A DNA stretch of 64,000 bases from Advenella kashmirensis W13003 (GTDB taxonomy: Bacteria > Pseudomonadota > Gammaproteobacteria > Burkholderiales > Burkholderiaceae_B). The stretch is taken from assembly GCF_000506985.1 (NCBI RefSeq), contig NZ_KI650981.1, positions 357,122 through 421,121 on the forward strand, in the 5' to 3' direction. Made by a program: the position numbers and the translations under genes. Below are positions 8,214-17,374 of this stretch, piece by piece; the stretch's first letter is position 1; each line of letters starts with the position of its first letter. Under the pieces are notes generated by a model. It saw nothing but the letters and a program-made list of their open reading frames with translations. It was not told where the DNA came from and searched no databases.

Positions 8214-9131
8214 TTATAACGCAAATGTCGGCCGCACCGGCGCACCTGGTCGTGGCAAATTGAGCATTTGCCGCGCTTCCTGTGGCGTGGCGGGTTCGTA
8301 ACCCATTTCGCGAATCAGCCGTACGATCCTCTCGGTCAATTCGATATTGCTGGCCAGGCGGCCCTGTGAATAGTACAGATTGTCTTCCAGCCCGACCCGC
8401 ACATGTCCGCCCAGCAGCAGCGAATTAAGTGCGCAGGGCAACTGCGCCGGCCCGATGCCGCTGGCGCCGAAAATGGTGCCTGCCGGCAGGCACTCCACCA
8501 TGAATTGCAGATTCTTTGGAGAGTAGGGCATGGCATTCTGAAAGCCGCGATGCACGCCCATGACCAGGTTGACATAAGCCGGTTCCTCGTCCATACCCAT
8601 GGCCAGTAGCGTGGCCGTATCCTGCAGGATATGGGTCGGGCTGAATACTTCCCATTCGGGTTTGATGCCACGCTTTTTCATCTCCTCTGCCAGGAACCGG
8701 CAGCGCGAGGGCGCGGTGTTCATCAGAATTTCCTTGTCGTCAAAACTGGCGATAATGGTGGTGGCATCCAGTGTGCACATTTCTGCACCGGCCTCCATCC
8801 CCTTGATGCGCTCTTCCCATAGCAGTTCCCACATGCCGTTTTCATTCTGGCCGATCATGTCGCCGTGGACACCGCCGCCGGTGGAGTTATTCAGAATGAT
8901 GTCGCATTTGGCCCGGATCCGTGTATTCATGTCGTAATAAATATCCGGATTGCAGGTGGCGCCATCATCGGGGTTGCGCGCGTGCAGGGCGACGATGCTT
9001 GCGCCGGCGTTATAGCAGTCGTATACGTCGCGGGCGATTTCTTCGGGTTGCGTCGGCAGCGCGGGGTTCTGGCTTTTATGAGCCATGCCGCCGGTCGGTG
9101 CAATGGTCACAATGACTTTAGGGGTACTCAC
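8214..9131 (-). CDS. Beta-keto acid cleavage enzyme (BKACE, DUF849 family)
   Basis: The 305-residue TIM-barrel protein starts at a GTG preceded by AGGAG, two bases after the upstream binding-protein gene. BKACE enzymes use zinc to condense a beta-keto acid with acetyl-CoA, giving acetoacetate and a new acyl-CoA. LNNSTGGG and [12 protein letters not shown], with the conserved glutamate, are family signatures. The usual zinc motif HxH near residue 50 reads ALHAR here, so the first histidine is alanine. It is the last gene of the benzoate-ligase/Liv operon. Cleavage of a keto acid such as 3-oxoadipate is possible but inferred. Confidence 0.82.
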   Translation of the reverse strand: MSTPKVIVTIAPTGGMAHKSQNPALPTQPEEIARDVYDCYNAGASIVALHARNPDDGATCNPDIYYDMNTRIRAKCDIILNNSTGGGVHGDMIGQNENGMWELLWEERIKGMEAGAEMCTLDATTIIASFDDKEILMNTAPSRCRFLAEEMKKRGIKPEWEVFSPTHILQDTATLLAMGMDEEPAYVNLVMGVHRGFQNAMPYSPKNLQFMVECLPAGTIFGASGIGPAQLPCALNSLLLGGHVRVGLEDNLYYSQGRLASNIELTERIVRLIREMGYEPATPQEARQMLNLPRPGAPVRPTFAL

Positions 9132-9133
9132 AA

Positions 9134-10357
9134 TCAGGCTCCTGTAGTGGGTTGAACAAGGCTGCAGCCCGAGTCCTCGACCTTGCCATAGAGGTCGTCA
9201 GGCGACAGCGTTTCGATTTTTCTGTAATAGTCCCAGGGCGCTTTGGACTCATCCGGTTTCTTTACCTGCATCAGGTACATGGGATTGGTGAGCCGGCCGT
9301 CGGCGCGCACAATGGCATCCTTGGCAAAAAAGTCTTTGATGCGCTCGGTCTTGAACCACTTCATGATGGTATCCGGGTCATCTGTCTTTAACGCGGCGAC
9401 ACCCTTCAGGTAATTGCTGACCGCCGAGTATGCGCCTGCCTGGATATAGGTCGGAATGCGGTTTGTGATTTTTTTGTAATCGGCGCTCCACTTGCGCGTG
9501 TCGTCATCCAGATCCCAGTAGAACGGGGTGGTCAGATACATGCCCTGTGTAACCTGCAGACCCAGAGAATGAATATCGGGAATCAGCACGGTCAAGCCCA
9601 CCAGATTCATTTGCGTATTGACGCCGAACTCGTTGGCGGCTTTTGCTGCGTTCACGAAGTCGCCGCCGGCATTGGCCATGCCAAGAATTTTTGCGCCGGA
9701 CGATTGCGCCTGCAAGATATAGGAGGAGAAGTCCGAAGCGCCCAAGGGGACTTTGACAGACCCCTTGATCGTGCCATTGGCCTGTTTGACGACCTTGGAT
9801 GTGGCCGCCTCCAGCGCATGGCCGAAGGCATAATCGGTGGTAATAAAGAACCAATCCTTGCCGCCATTGTTCACCACAGACTTGCCGGTGCCATTGGCCA
9901 GGGCGTCGGTTGAATAGGTATAGTGGATGATATACGGGGAACATTGTTTGCCGGTCAGGGCAGAGGTGCCGCCGCCGGTCGAGATAAAGACTTTTTTCTT
10001 TTCAGTGGCGACGTGGGCCATGGCCAGGCTGACTGCAGAGTTGGTACCGCCTACCAGGATATCCACCTTGTTGACATCGATCCATTCACGGGATTTGGCT
10101 GCAGCGACGTCGGCCTTGTTCTGGTGATCGGCATACAGCAATTCTATTTTTTTGCCGTCGATATTGCCGCCTGCATCGCGGATGGCCATGCGAATGGCCT
10201 GAACACCACCTTCGCCATCATAGTCTGCATACACGCCGGAAATATCGGTCAAAAAGCCGATCCGGATCACGTCATCAGACATGCCGGCGCTATGCGCCAC
10301 GCTTCCGGCGGCCATCATCATGACGCCTGTCATCAGTTGCTGTCCCGTATTGTTCAT
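9134..10357 (-). CDS. Second ABC transporter substrate-binding protein of the benzoate-linked operon
   Basis: The 407-residue type I periplasmic binding protein has an N-terminal signal segment ([16 protein letters not shown]) and mature start [26 protein letters not shown] lies six bases before the ATG. It follows livF by 51 bases and precedes the BKACE gene by two, so it is in the same transcript as the Liv permease genes, which already have a binding protein at 13835-15007. It is a paralogue of the 608-1813 protein rather than of its operon mate, so it may widen the transporter's ligand range. The ligand is unknown. Confidence 0.85.
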   Translation of the reverse strand: MNNTGQQLMTGVMMMAAGSVAHSAGMSDDVIRIGFLTDISGVYADYDGEGGVQAIRMAIRDAGGNIDGKKIELLYADHQNKADVAAAKSREWIDVNKVDILVGGTNSAVSLAMAHVATEKKKVFISTGGGTSALTGKQCSPYIIHYTYSTDALANGTGKSVVNNGGKDWFFITTDYAFGHALEAATSKVVKQANGTIKGSVKVPLGASDFSSYILQAQSSGAKILGMANAGGDFVNAAKAANEFGVNTQMNLVGLTVLIPDIHSLGLQVTQGMYLTTPFYWDLDDDTRKWSADYKKITNRIPTYIQAGAYSAVSNYLKGVAALKTDDPDTIMKWFKTERIKDFFAKDAIVRADGRLTNPMYLMQVKKPDESKAPWDYYRKIETLSPDDLYGKVEDSGCSLVQPTTGA

Positions 10358-10387
10358 GTATCTCTCCTTTTTTGATTATGTGGTTTT

Positions 10388-10400
10388 CGGTGCGTCACCG
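10388..10400 (-). other. Small hairpin between livF and the second binding protein
   Basis: CGGTG and CACCG form a 5-bp stem with a 3-base loop in the 51-base gap. It may modulate readthrough or protect the upstream mRNA. It is weak and has no T-tail. Confidence 0.25.
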
Positions 10401-10408
10401 TAATGTCA

Positions 10409-11137
10409 TTACACGCCAAGATATTGGTGGATCTGTGTCGGATCATCGCGCAGTGGCGCGGCTTCACCCTGCAGAACGACCCGGCCTTTCTCCAGGATAA
10501 CGAGCCGGTCGGACTGTTCCATTACCTTGCGGTAGTTGCGATCGACGACCAGGGCAGCCAGTCCGGAATGTCGGATCAGGCTGATGACCCGCCAGATTTC
10601 CGCCACGACCAGGGGCGCCAGCCCTTCGGTGGCTTCATCCAGAATAATGGCGTCGGGATTGGTCATGAGCGCGCGGCCGATGGAAAGCATTTGCTGTTCG
10701 CCTCCGGAGAGCTGATCGCCCATGTTGTCCAATCGTTCGGCCAGACGCGGAAACGTGTCCAGGATGCGATCCAGGTCCCAGGCGGTGGTGCCGTTGCGAC
10801 CAGCACGGGCTGACATCAGGAGGTTTTCACGGACACTCAGATTGGGAAAGATGCCGCGTCCTTCCGGAACATAGGCAATGCCAAGACGAGCGGCGTGGAA
10901 AGGACGGGCGCGGGACATGTCCTGCTGTTGCAGCTCAATGGTGCCCGAGCGTTGCCTGACATGACCCAGCAGGCTGCGTATCAATGTCGACTTGCCCATG
11001 CCATTACGGCCCAGCAGCCCGACTGTCTCGCCGCGTTTCAGGTTGAAGTCGATGCCATGCAAAATATGGCTGGAGCCGTACCAGGCATGAACATCGCGCG
11101 CGCGAATAATGTCATTTGTCATGGTTTCGTCCATCAT
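10409..11137 (-). CDS. livF: Branched-chain-type ABC transporter ATP-binding protein LivF
   Basis: The 242-residue ATPase has Walker A GRNGMGKST, the signature LSGGEQQML and Walker B AIILDEATEGL. The last is the LivF form, with DEA in place of DEP. It pairs with LivG to drive import through LivH/LivM at the cytoplasmic face. Its ATG overlaps the LivG stop codon in ATGA, indicating translational coupling. A start at MTNDIIRARDVHAWYG, five codons in, is possible. Operon position behind benzoate-CoA ligase suggests benzoate or a related aromatic acid as cargo. Confidence 0.9.
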   Translation of the reverse strand: MMDETMTNDIIRARDVHAWYGSSHILHGIDFNLKRGETVGLLGRNGMGKSTLIRSLLGHVRQRSGTIELQQQDMSRARPFHAARLGIAYVPEGRGIFPNLSVRENLLMSARAGRNGTTAWDLDRILDTFPRLAERLDNMGDQLSGGEQQMLSIGRALMTNPDAIILDEATEGLAPLVVAEIWRVISLIRHSGLAALVVDRNYRKVMEQSDRLVILEKGRVVLQGEAAPLRDDPTQIHQYLGV

Positions 11138-11922
11138 GAAAAGGGAGCCGCGAGGGCGTCTGGTAACGGTTCGGCTTCGCCCAGATATGCCGTCTGTACT
11201 TCGCTATTGCTGCGAATGTCCTGGGGCAGGCCACTGGCCAGAACCGATCCGTTGACCATCACGGTCAGCCTGTCGGCTACCGCAAAGACCGCGTCCATAT
11301 CATGCTCGATCAGCAGAATAGCCAGGTCTTTCTTCAGCCGCTGCAGCAACTCCAGCATTCGCTCAGATTCTTCTGCGCCCATGCCCGCCAGCGGTTCATC
11401 CAGTAAAACCACGTCGGGTTGCTGGGCCAGGCACATGGCCACTTCCAGTTGACGTTTCTGTCCATGCGACAGATTGGCTGCCACGGTAGCCGCCTGTTGC
11501 GCCAATCCTGCATGTTCCAGAGCCTGATCCGCCAGTGCCAGGCTCTGGCGGCAGTGTTGTGCGGATGACCAGATCTGCCAGGGTTTCTGAATTTTCGCCT
11601 GGGCGGCAAGACGACAGTTTTCACGTACGCTCAGTGGCAGAAATATATTGTTTCGCTGATAGCTGCGGCCGATGCCTGCCTGCGATCGGGCGGGCTGCGA
11701 CCAGCTGCTGATATCGCGGCCGCGCAGCAGGACGTGGCCCTGCGTCAGGGGCAGTTCACCCGACAGCAGATAGGTCAGGGTGGACTTGCCTGCACCATTG
11801 GTGCCGATAACGGCGTGTATTTCACGTTCAAAAAGCTGCAGCGATACGTCATTGACCGCAACCAATGCCCCGAACTTACGGGTAACGTTTTTTCCTTCCA
11901 GCAAAATGGAGCCAGTATTCAT
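11134..11922 (-). CDS. livG: Branched-chain-type ABC transporter ATP-binding protein LivG
   Basis: The 262-residue ATPase has Walker A GTNGAGKST, signature LSHGQKRQLEVAM (the LivG form with SHGQ) and Walker B VVLLDEPLAGM. The extended C-terminus typical of LivG ends near LGEAEPLPDAL. The frame is open upstream inside livM, but the family homology starts at MNTGSILLEGKNVTRKFGAL, whose ATG overlaps the LivM stop in ATGA. It is the partner of LivF in the same operon. Confidence 0.9.
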   Translation of the reverse strand: MNTGSILLEGKNVTRKFGALVAVNDVSLQLFEREIHAVIGTNGAGKSTLTYLLSGELPLTQGHVLLRGRDISSWSQPARSQAGIGRSYQRNNIFLPLSVRENCRLAAQAKIQKPWQIWSSAQHCRQSLALADQALEHAGLAQQAATVAANLSHGQKRQLEVAMCLAQQPDVVLLDEPLAGMGAEESERMLELLQRLKKDLAILLIEHDMDAVFAVADRLTVMVNGSVLASGLPQDIRSNSEVQTAYLGEAEPLPDALAAPFS

Positions 11923-12908
11923 GGCGCATCTCCCGAGCCTGAACGGCGGTGACGCCACTCGCGCAACTGTCGTGGCAGGCCAGCCAGTCCGTAAGGCATT
12001 AGCATGACCACAAAAATGATGAACCCGCCCAGCAGCAATTGCCAGTGCTTGGTGATGCTCGTAAACCATTCCGACAGCAGCACAAAGGAGAAGGCACCAA
12101 TAATGGCCCCGCCCAGGCTGCCCAGGCCGCCCAGAATAATCATCAGCAACACATTGCCGGACTGATGCCAGGACAGCAATTCCGGATTGACATACCCATA
12201 CTGACACGCATACAAAAAACCCGCCAGGCCGGCCAGCATGCCGCTGATGACAAAACTGGCGATTTTGTAGGCAGTGGACTCAAACCCCGCGGCGCGCATG
12301 CGCAGCTGATTGTGCTTGATGCCGACAAAAGCATGGCCAAGCCTGGATCGCAGGATCAGTTGCAGAATGATGACTGTAATAATCAGCAGAGCCAGTGTAA
12401 ACCAGTAAAAGGTATTGCCCGATTCCAGATCGAACGGTTGCCAGTTCCGGATTGAAAAATCCGGTTTGAAATAAATATAGGTGCCGTCCGAGCCACCGAA
12501 GAATTTGACGTCGTGAAAGACGAAGTACACCAGTTGACCGAAAGCCAGGGTGACCATAATAAAATAGACACCTTGGCTGCGCATGACCAACATGCCAATC
12601 AGCAGGGCCAGCAAGCCTGCACCGGCAACACAGATAAGCATCAGCAGCCAGCCGTTGGCCGCCTCGGCCTCAGGAGAGAACGTGGCCACCATATAGGCAC
12701 CAAAGCCAAGAAAGGCCGCATGGCCCAGGCTGATCAGACCGGTAAAGCCGACGAGCAATTGCAGGCTTAGGGCAAAGATACTCAGGATCATGATTTTCGA
12801 CACCAGATCGCTGTGATATTTGCTCCCGATGGGCTCGGGCAGAAAGGGAATTATCGCCAGTACAACAAAGCCGATCATCCAGAACAGCAGGTTTTTTCTG
12901 TTTATCAT
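11919..12908 (-). CDS. livM: Branched-chain-type ABC transporter permease LivM
   Basis: The 329-residue membrane protein has about nine hydrophobic segments and the LivM-type stretch LLVGFTGLISLGHAAFLGFGA near residue 55. The cytoplasmic coupling loop GIKHNQLRMRAAGFES contacts the ATPases. It forms the heterodimeric channel with LivH. Its start is two bases beyond the LivH stop, and its own stop overlaps the LivG start. Confidence 0.9.
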   Translation of the reverse strand: MINRKNLLFWMIGFVVLAIIPFLPEPIGSKYHSDLVSKIMILSIFALSLQLLVGFTGLISLGHAAFLGFGAYMVATFSPEAEAANGWLLMLICVAGAGLLALLIGMLVMRSQGVYFIMVTLAFGQLVYFVFHDVKFFGGSDGTYIYFKPDFSIRNWQPFDLESGNTFYWFTLALLIITVIILQLILRSRLGHAFVGIKHNQLRMRAAGFESTAYKIASFVISGMLAGLAGFLYACQYGYVNPELLSWHQSGNVLLMIILGGLGSLGGAIIGAFSFVLLSEWFTSITKHWQLLLGGFIIFVVMLMPYGLAGLPRQLREWRHRRSGSGDAP

Positions 12909-12910
12909 GA

Positions 12911-13780
12911 TCAGGTCCCCTGTTTGAACAGTCCCTGGGGCTTGAACAGCAGCACCAGCACCATGAGCAGATAGATCAGCGCGCCAGCGCCTTCGGGCCA
13001 GAGCACCTTGCCGAAGGTATCCACGAAACCGATCAGCAGTGCGGCGACCAGGGCGCCTTTGATGGAGCCGATACCACCGATCACCACGACAACAAAACAG
13101 ATGATCAGTTCATTGCCGCCCATGCCAGGGTAGACGGAAGACACGGGCGCAGAAATCATGCCGGCAAAAATCGCCAGTCCGACACCGGTAGCAAAAACAA
13201 TGCGGTATAAAACCGAGATGTTGACGCCCAGGGACTGTACCATTTCGCGATTGGTGGCGCCGGCGCGAATTTTCATGCCCAGCCGCGTGTGCCTGATCAC
13301 AATATACATGCCAATCGCAATCAGCATGCAGACAAGTGAAATAAACAGCCGGTAAATCGGATAGCTCAGGCCGTTGCCCAGGGGAATGGAGCCGGCAAGC
13401 CAGGCGGGCGGGCTGACACCATGCACGTCATCGCCCAGCAAAATACTGCGCAGCGCTTCAAAAATCAGAATCAGTCCATAGGTCATGAGCACCTGCAACA
13501 GATGCTCCCGTTCGTACAGAAAACTGAAGAATCCCCATTCAAGCAGATAGCCGAAAGCCACGGCCAGAATGACGCCCAGCAGCAGTGCAAGCGCGAAATT
13601 GTTGATATACATGCCCAGTGCATAAATCAGATAGGCACCGATCATAAAGAAACTGCCGTGCGCCAGATTGATGACGCCCATAATGCCGAAGATCAGTGTC
13701 AGGCCGCTGGCAATCAGGAACAGGAGCAGCCCGTACTGCACACTGTTCAGACACTGAATCAGAAACGTTGTTATATCCAT
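12911..13780 (-). CDS. livH: Branched-chain-type ABC transporter permease LivH
   Basis: The 289-residue permease shows the LivH hallmark GLTLIFGIMGVINLAHGSFFM at the N-terminus and a coupling loop TRLGMKIRAGATNREM around residue 165. It has about eight membrane segments. It is the first permease gene after the binding-protein gene and is separated from it by a strong hairpin. Its upstream ribosome-binding sequence is weak, which together with the hairpin suggests lower expression than the binding protein. Confidence 0.9.
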   Translation of the reverse strand: MDITTFLIQCLNSVQYGLLLFLIASGLTLIFGIMGVINLAHGSFFMIGAYLIYALGMYINNFALALLLGVILAVAFGYLLEWGFFSFLYEREHLLQVLMTYGLILIFEALRSILLGDDVHGVSPPAWLAGSIPLGNGLSYPIYRLFISLVCMLIAIGMYIVIRHTRLGMKIRAGATNREMVQSLGVNISVLYRIVFATGVGLAIFAGMISAPVSSVYPGMGGNELIICFVVVVIGGIGSIKGALVAALLIGFVDTFGKVLWPEGAGALIYLLMVLVLLFKPQGLFKQGT

Positions 13781-13798
13781 ATGTGATCCGAAGAAAGG

Positions 13799-13822
13799 CG
13801 GGCACGGTGGACCTCGTGCCCG
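13799..13822 (-). other. Intergenic hairpin between binding-protein and livH genes
   Basis: CGGGCACG (13799-13806) and CGTGCCCG (13815-13822) are perfect 8-base complements around an 8-base loop, 12 bases after the binding-protein stop. In the leftward direction no long T-run follows. Such hairpins after periplasmic binding-protein genes commonly protect the upstream message or partly terminate transcription, so binding protein exceeds permease. Confidence 0.55.
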
Positions 13823-13834
13823 GGCGCTTTCGGT

Positions 13835-15007
13835 TTACTTGTCCAGCTTGCAGCCTTTTGCCGGATCTTCCAGATTGGCGACGGCAATTCCCAGATTTTT
13901 ATTATGTTTGCCGACGACTTCGCGCAGATAAATGTTCTGCACGGGGTTGTGCGCCCTGGACATCGTAAAGGGGCCGCGTGGGCTGTCTACTTTGGCCTGT
14001 TCCATTCCCTGGATCACGGCGTCCTTGTTTTTGATATCACCCTTTGCGCTCTCCAGACCCGCTGCCAGCAGTTGCGCGGCATCGTAACCCTGGACGGCAT
14101 AGACATCCGGTTCCATATTGAATTTGGCCTGGTAGCTCTTGCGAAATGCCTTGTCTTTCGGATTGTCCAGTTCGTCGGCGTAGTGCAGGGTGGTCAGCAT
14201 GCCTTTGGCCGCGTCGCCCTGTGCTTCCAGGGTGCCATCGGTCAGAAAGCCCGGCCCATACAACGGAATGGTCTTGCGAAGGCCTGATGCGTCGTAGTCT
14301 TTCACGAATTTGACGGCACCGCCTCCTGCAAAAAAGGCGAAAACGGCATCGGGTTTAAGGGAAGATATTTCGGTCAGCAGGGACTGAAATTCCACATTGG
14401 GAAAGGGCAGAGTCAATTCTTTTACAACTTTGCCGCCCTTGGATTCAAAGCCTTCACGAAAGCCTTTGGCCGCCTCGGTACCGGCGGCATATTTCCAGTT
14501 GATGGTGACGGCGGTCTTGTGTTTCTGTTTTTCAGCTGCAACAATGCCCATGCCATAAGCGGGTTGCCAGTTGGTAAAGGAACTGCGGAAAATGTTTTTG
14601 GCGCATAGCGGGCCGGTCAGCATATCTGCGCCGGCATTGGGAATGATGTAGATCACGCCGCTGTCGCGTGCGATCTTGGCCATCCCCATGGCAACGCCCG
14701 AGTGCACCGTGCCCACCAGGACATCGACTTTGTCGCGCTGCACCAGCCGGTTGGTGTTTTCGGGCGCTTTGGCGGGGTCGGATTCATCATCAACTGCAAA
14801 GTACTGGACATCCTGCCCGCCCAGCTTGCCGCCCTGTTCGTCCACATAGAGTTTGAAACCATTTTCAATGGCCTTGCCCAGTGCGGCGTAGGTGCCGGTG
14901 GCCGGCAGCATCAGGCCCACCTTAACCGGCTCGGCCTGCGCCGCCTGACCCAATCCCCATGCCAGCGTGATCGCTGCAGCGATCGTGGCGTTTTTCATTT
15001 TTAGCAT
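13835..15007 (-). CDS. Benzoate-operon ABC transporter substrate-binding protein
   Basis: The 390-residue protein has a Sec signal peptide (MLKMKNATIAAAITLAWGL, cleavage after QAAQA) and a mature LivK-like domain starting PVKVGLMLPATGTYAALGKA. GGAG lies eight bases before the start. It sits between benzoate-CoA ligase and livHMGF in one orientation, so it most likely presents benzoate or a similar aromatic acid to that permease. Related proteins in other box and bzd clusters occupy the same place. It differs clearly from the paralogous pair at 608 and 9134. Confidence 0.88.
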   Translation of the reverse strand: MLKMKNATIAAAITLAWGLGQAAQAEPVKVGLMLPATGTYAALGKAIENGFKLYVDEQGGKLGGQDVQYFAVDDESDPAKAPENTNRLVQRDKVDVLVGTVHSGVAMGMAKIARDSGVIYIIPNAGADMLTGPLCAKNIFRSSFTNWQPAYGMGIVAAEKQKHKTAVTINWKYAAGTEAAKGFREGFESKGGKVVKELTLPFPNVEFQSLLTEISSLKPDAVFAFFAGGGAVKFVKDYDASGLRKTIPLYGPGFLTDGTLEAQGDAAKGMLTTLHYADELDNPKDKAFRKSYQAKFNMEPDVYAVQGYDAAQLLAAGLESAKGDIKNKDAVIQGMEQAKVDSPRGPFTMSRAHNPVQNIYLREVVGKHNKNLGIAVANLEDPAKGCKLDK

Positions 15008-15060
15008 TGTCCTGTCTCCTGTACGGTTGTTTATTATGTGCTGCTGATTATGTTGCCACG

Positions 15061-15100
15061 AGGCGATCTGTGTAATTGGTCGCCTTCTTTCTTCAATTAC
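15061..15100 (-). other. Two overlapping, mutually exclusive inverted repeats between bclA and the binding-protein gene
   Basis: AGGCGA (15061-15066) pairs with TCGCCT (15080-15085), while GTAATTG (15072-15078) pairs with CAATTAC (15094-15100). The two stems interleave, so only one can form at a time. They lie in the 138-base gap before the binding-protein gene. An attenuation or processing role is possible but unproven. Confidence 0.3.
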
Positions 15101-15145
15101 GGGTGAAACCTGCAGCAGCCCGTTCTGCTGTCTGGATAAATTGGC

Positions 15146-16720
15146 CTAGGCCGGTTCATGCTGATTCAATTCGCGTAAGCGGAATCGCTGGATTTTGCCG
15201 GTTGCCGTTTTCGGCAACTCGTCCAGAAATTCAATGCTGCGTGGATACTTGTGGGGCGCAAGACGGGATTTGACAAACGCCTTGAGTACTTCTTTGAGTG
15301 CGTCGTCCGCTGCCGGTGCGGTTTCTTTGAGGACAACGTATGCCTTGGTTTTGACCAGCCCCTGTGAATCGGTGACCCCGATGACTGCGGCTTCGAACAC
15401 CGCTTCGTGTTCAATCAGCGTGGCTTCGACTTCAAAAGGAGAGACGTATTGTCCGCTAACTTTCAGCATATCGTCACTTCGTCCTGCGTACGTGTAGTAA
15501 CCGTTAGCATCGCGCGAGTATTTGTCGCCACTTTTTGTCCATTCCCCCAGAAAGGTTGCCTGTGTTTTTTCGCGGTTGTTCCAGTACATGAGCGCTGCGC
15601 TCTTGCCCTTGATATACAGATCACCAATTTCTCCATCTGCGACGATAGCACCTTGCTCGTCGCGCAGCTCGAGTTCATAGCCGGGTACGGGTTTTCCTGT
15701 GGTGCCATACCGTACATCGTCGGGTGTATTGGACAGGAAAATATGCAGCATTTCCGTGGAGCCGATGCCATCGATAATATGACAGCCGAAATGAGCGGTA
15801 AACCGTTCGCCCAATTCGCGGGGTAGCGCTTCACCAGCCGATGAACACATACGCAGTTGCACCTCGTCCCGGGTCGGCGTGTTAGCTGCCGCCAGCATCC
15901 CGGCGTACCCGGTAGGTGCACCGCAGAATATGGTGGGTTTGTGCTGGCGCATTGCCGCAAAAACAGCGTCGGGGGTAGGACGTCCTTCAATCAGAACCAC
16001 GCTGGCGCCCACGCTCAGCGGAAAGGTCAGCGCATTGCCCAGACCGTAGGCAAAAAACAGCTTGGCAGCCGAGAGAATGCGATCGGATTCGCTTAAATGC
16101 AACAGGTCCTGTGCGTAATAGCGCATGGTCCAGTACGGATTGGCCTGGCTGTGCACTGTACCCTTGGGTTTTCCCGTAGACCCCGACGAATAGAGCCAGA
16201 ACGCCGCCTCGTCGGCCTTGGTGGTACATGCGCGGTGGCAGGGCGTGGCCGCCTGCAGCGTGTCTTCCATGCATAAGTGGCCGTGAGCCAGTGCCGCTTG
16301 CGGTCGAGAAACGACAATATGCTTGATCTCATGATCGACGCCGTCCATGGCTTCGGTCAATACAGGCAGCAGGCTTTCCGACACATAGGCGGCCTGGCAG
16401 CGGCTGTCTTCGATCATGTATCGATAGTCCTGCGGCTTGAGCAGGGTGTTGACGGCAACGGGCACGATGCCGGCGTACAGCGCGCCCAGAAAAACAACCG
16501 GCCAGTCGGTGCAATCGTTCATCAGCAGGAGCACGCGCTCTTCGCGATGCAATTGCAGATTCTTGAGCGCGGCGGCCTGACGGCGGATTCTGTCAAAGAG
16601 TTGCCCATAATTCAGGGCGCCCGTATTGTCGAAATAGGCAGGCCGCTCCAGGCGATCCTGATTGACCTGCATCAGGTATTCGGCAAGATTGAAATGCAGG
16701 CTGTTTTCCGGGGTATTCAT
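15146..16720 (-). CDS. bclA: Benzoate-CoA ligase
   Basis: The 524-residue acyl-adenylate-forming enzyme converts benzoate, ATP and CoA to benzoyl-CoA, the entry step of the box pathway. It has the AMP-binding P-loop YSSGSTGKPKGTVHSQ, the benzoate-ligase-type stretch SAAKLFFAYGLGNALTFPLS, the hinge GRSDDMLKVSGQYVSP and the C-terminal lysine motif PKTATGKIQRFRL. The frame is open far upstream, but homology begins at MNTPENSLHFNLAEY (ATG at 16720, preceded by GTGGAG). It is the second gene of the leftward operon that diverges from boxR. Confidence 0.93.
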   Translation of the reverse strand: MNTPENSLHFNLAEYLMQVNQDRLERPAYFDNTGALNYGQLFDRIRRQAAALKNLQLHREERVLLLMNDCTDWPVVFLGALYAGIVPVAVNTLLKPQDYRYMIEDSRCQAAYVSESLLPVLTEAMDGVDHEIKHIVVSRPQAALAHGHLCMEDTLQAATPCHRACTTKADEAAFWLYSSGSTGKPKGTVHSQANPYWTMRYYAQDLLHLSESDRILSAAKLFFAYGLGNALTFPLSVGASVVLIEGRPTPDAVFAAMRQHKPTIFCGAPTGYAGMLAAANTPTRDEVQLRMCSSAGEALPRELGERFTAHFGCHIIDGIGSTEMLHIFLSNTPDDVRYGTTGKPVPGYELELRDEQGAIVADGEIGDLYIKGKSAALMYWNNREKTQATFLGEWTKSGDKYSRDANGYYTYAGRSDDMLKVSGQYVSPFEVEATLIEHEAVFEAAVIGVTDSQGLVKTKAYVVLKETAPAADDALKEVLKAFVKSRLAPHKYPRSIEFLDELPKTATGKIQRFRLRELNQHEPA

Positions 16721-16871
16721 AGTGGACTCCACTGGTTTGCCGATAGATATCTGCCACTGCTGAATGCAGCGGCCTTTCAGCGGTCTTATGCTGACGTCGC
16801 GTTTACACGCGAAGGCAGCAGGGCGGTTATTGCATTTGCTATTACGGTGCTTGTGGTACCTGTTGCAGTGT

Positions 16872-17342
16872 TTATTGAGGTACCTTGGTGAATTCAATCT
16901 TGCCTTCGGGCAGCAAATACAGCACGTGCGCTGCACCGCGACGAACCGTCGGTGAATGGGCCGAGTCCGGACCGTAGACTTTCCAGCCTGCGTCACAGCC
17001 GTCAAATTGGGCGCCCGGCGTGATGGGCATGATCAGGTCAATCTCGCCGTTGGGATGCCGGTGGTGGGGGCCGCGTACATCCTGCATGCTGACCACATCG
17101 ACCGAAAACCCACCGCTGGCCTCCGATGGCTTGGTGACACGGCCATATTTCACGCCGTCCGCTTCGTATTTGCACATCCAGCCATCGGCCACGCCCTGGG
17201 TACAGGAGGCACTCATATCGCGATACCAGTCACTATCCGCGCCAAAGTGAGTGTTGAGCCACTCCTGGAGATTGGCATCGAGCGACTGACCTGCAATCTG
17301 GCTGGTTACCGTATGGATGAGCGTATCGAATTGTTCGCGCAT
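16872..17342 (-). CDS. DUF4863 family protein (4-hydroxylaminobenzoate lyase-like)
   Basis: The 156-residue protein belongs to the family of PnbB, the 4-hydroxylaminobenzoate lyase of 4-nitrobenzoate degradation. A cupin-like core carries GPHHRHPNGEIDLIMPI, whose histidines and glutamate could bind a metal. AGGAG lies nine bases before the ATG. Homologues are common in box clusters of bacteria not known to use nitrobenzoate, so the true job may be auxiliary to benzoyl-CoA metabolism. It is the first gene of the leftward operon, with the TGCA-N6-TGCA element 33-46 bases upstream of its start. Confidence 0.75.
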   Translation of the reverse strand: MREQFDTLIHTVTSQIAGQSLDANLQEWLNTHFGADSDWYRDMSASCTQGVADGWMCKYEADGVKYGRVTKPSEASGGFSVDVVSMQDVRGPHHRHPNGEIDLIMPITPGAQFDGCDAGWKVYGPDSAHSPTVRRGAAHVLYLLPEGKIEFTKVPQ

Positions 17343-17374
17343 GGTAAAACTCTCCTAATCTCTCAATTTTTTCG

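Noticed and set aside
5996-9131. A carnitine degradation operon (dehydrogenase plus BKACE)
   Set aside because: The two genes are convergent, separated by an acetyltransferase and a methyltransferase, and the BKACE is embedded in the benzoate-linked operon.
11923-12207. N-terminal extension of LivG by 95 codons
   Set aside because: The extension is the shadow of livM in another frame; the ATPase homology and the ATGA overlap fix the start at 11922.
16721-17005. N-terminal extension of benzoate-CoA ligase by 95 codons
   Set aside because: It runs into the DUF4863 gene and has no family homology; the ATG at 16720 has a ribosome-binding site.
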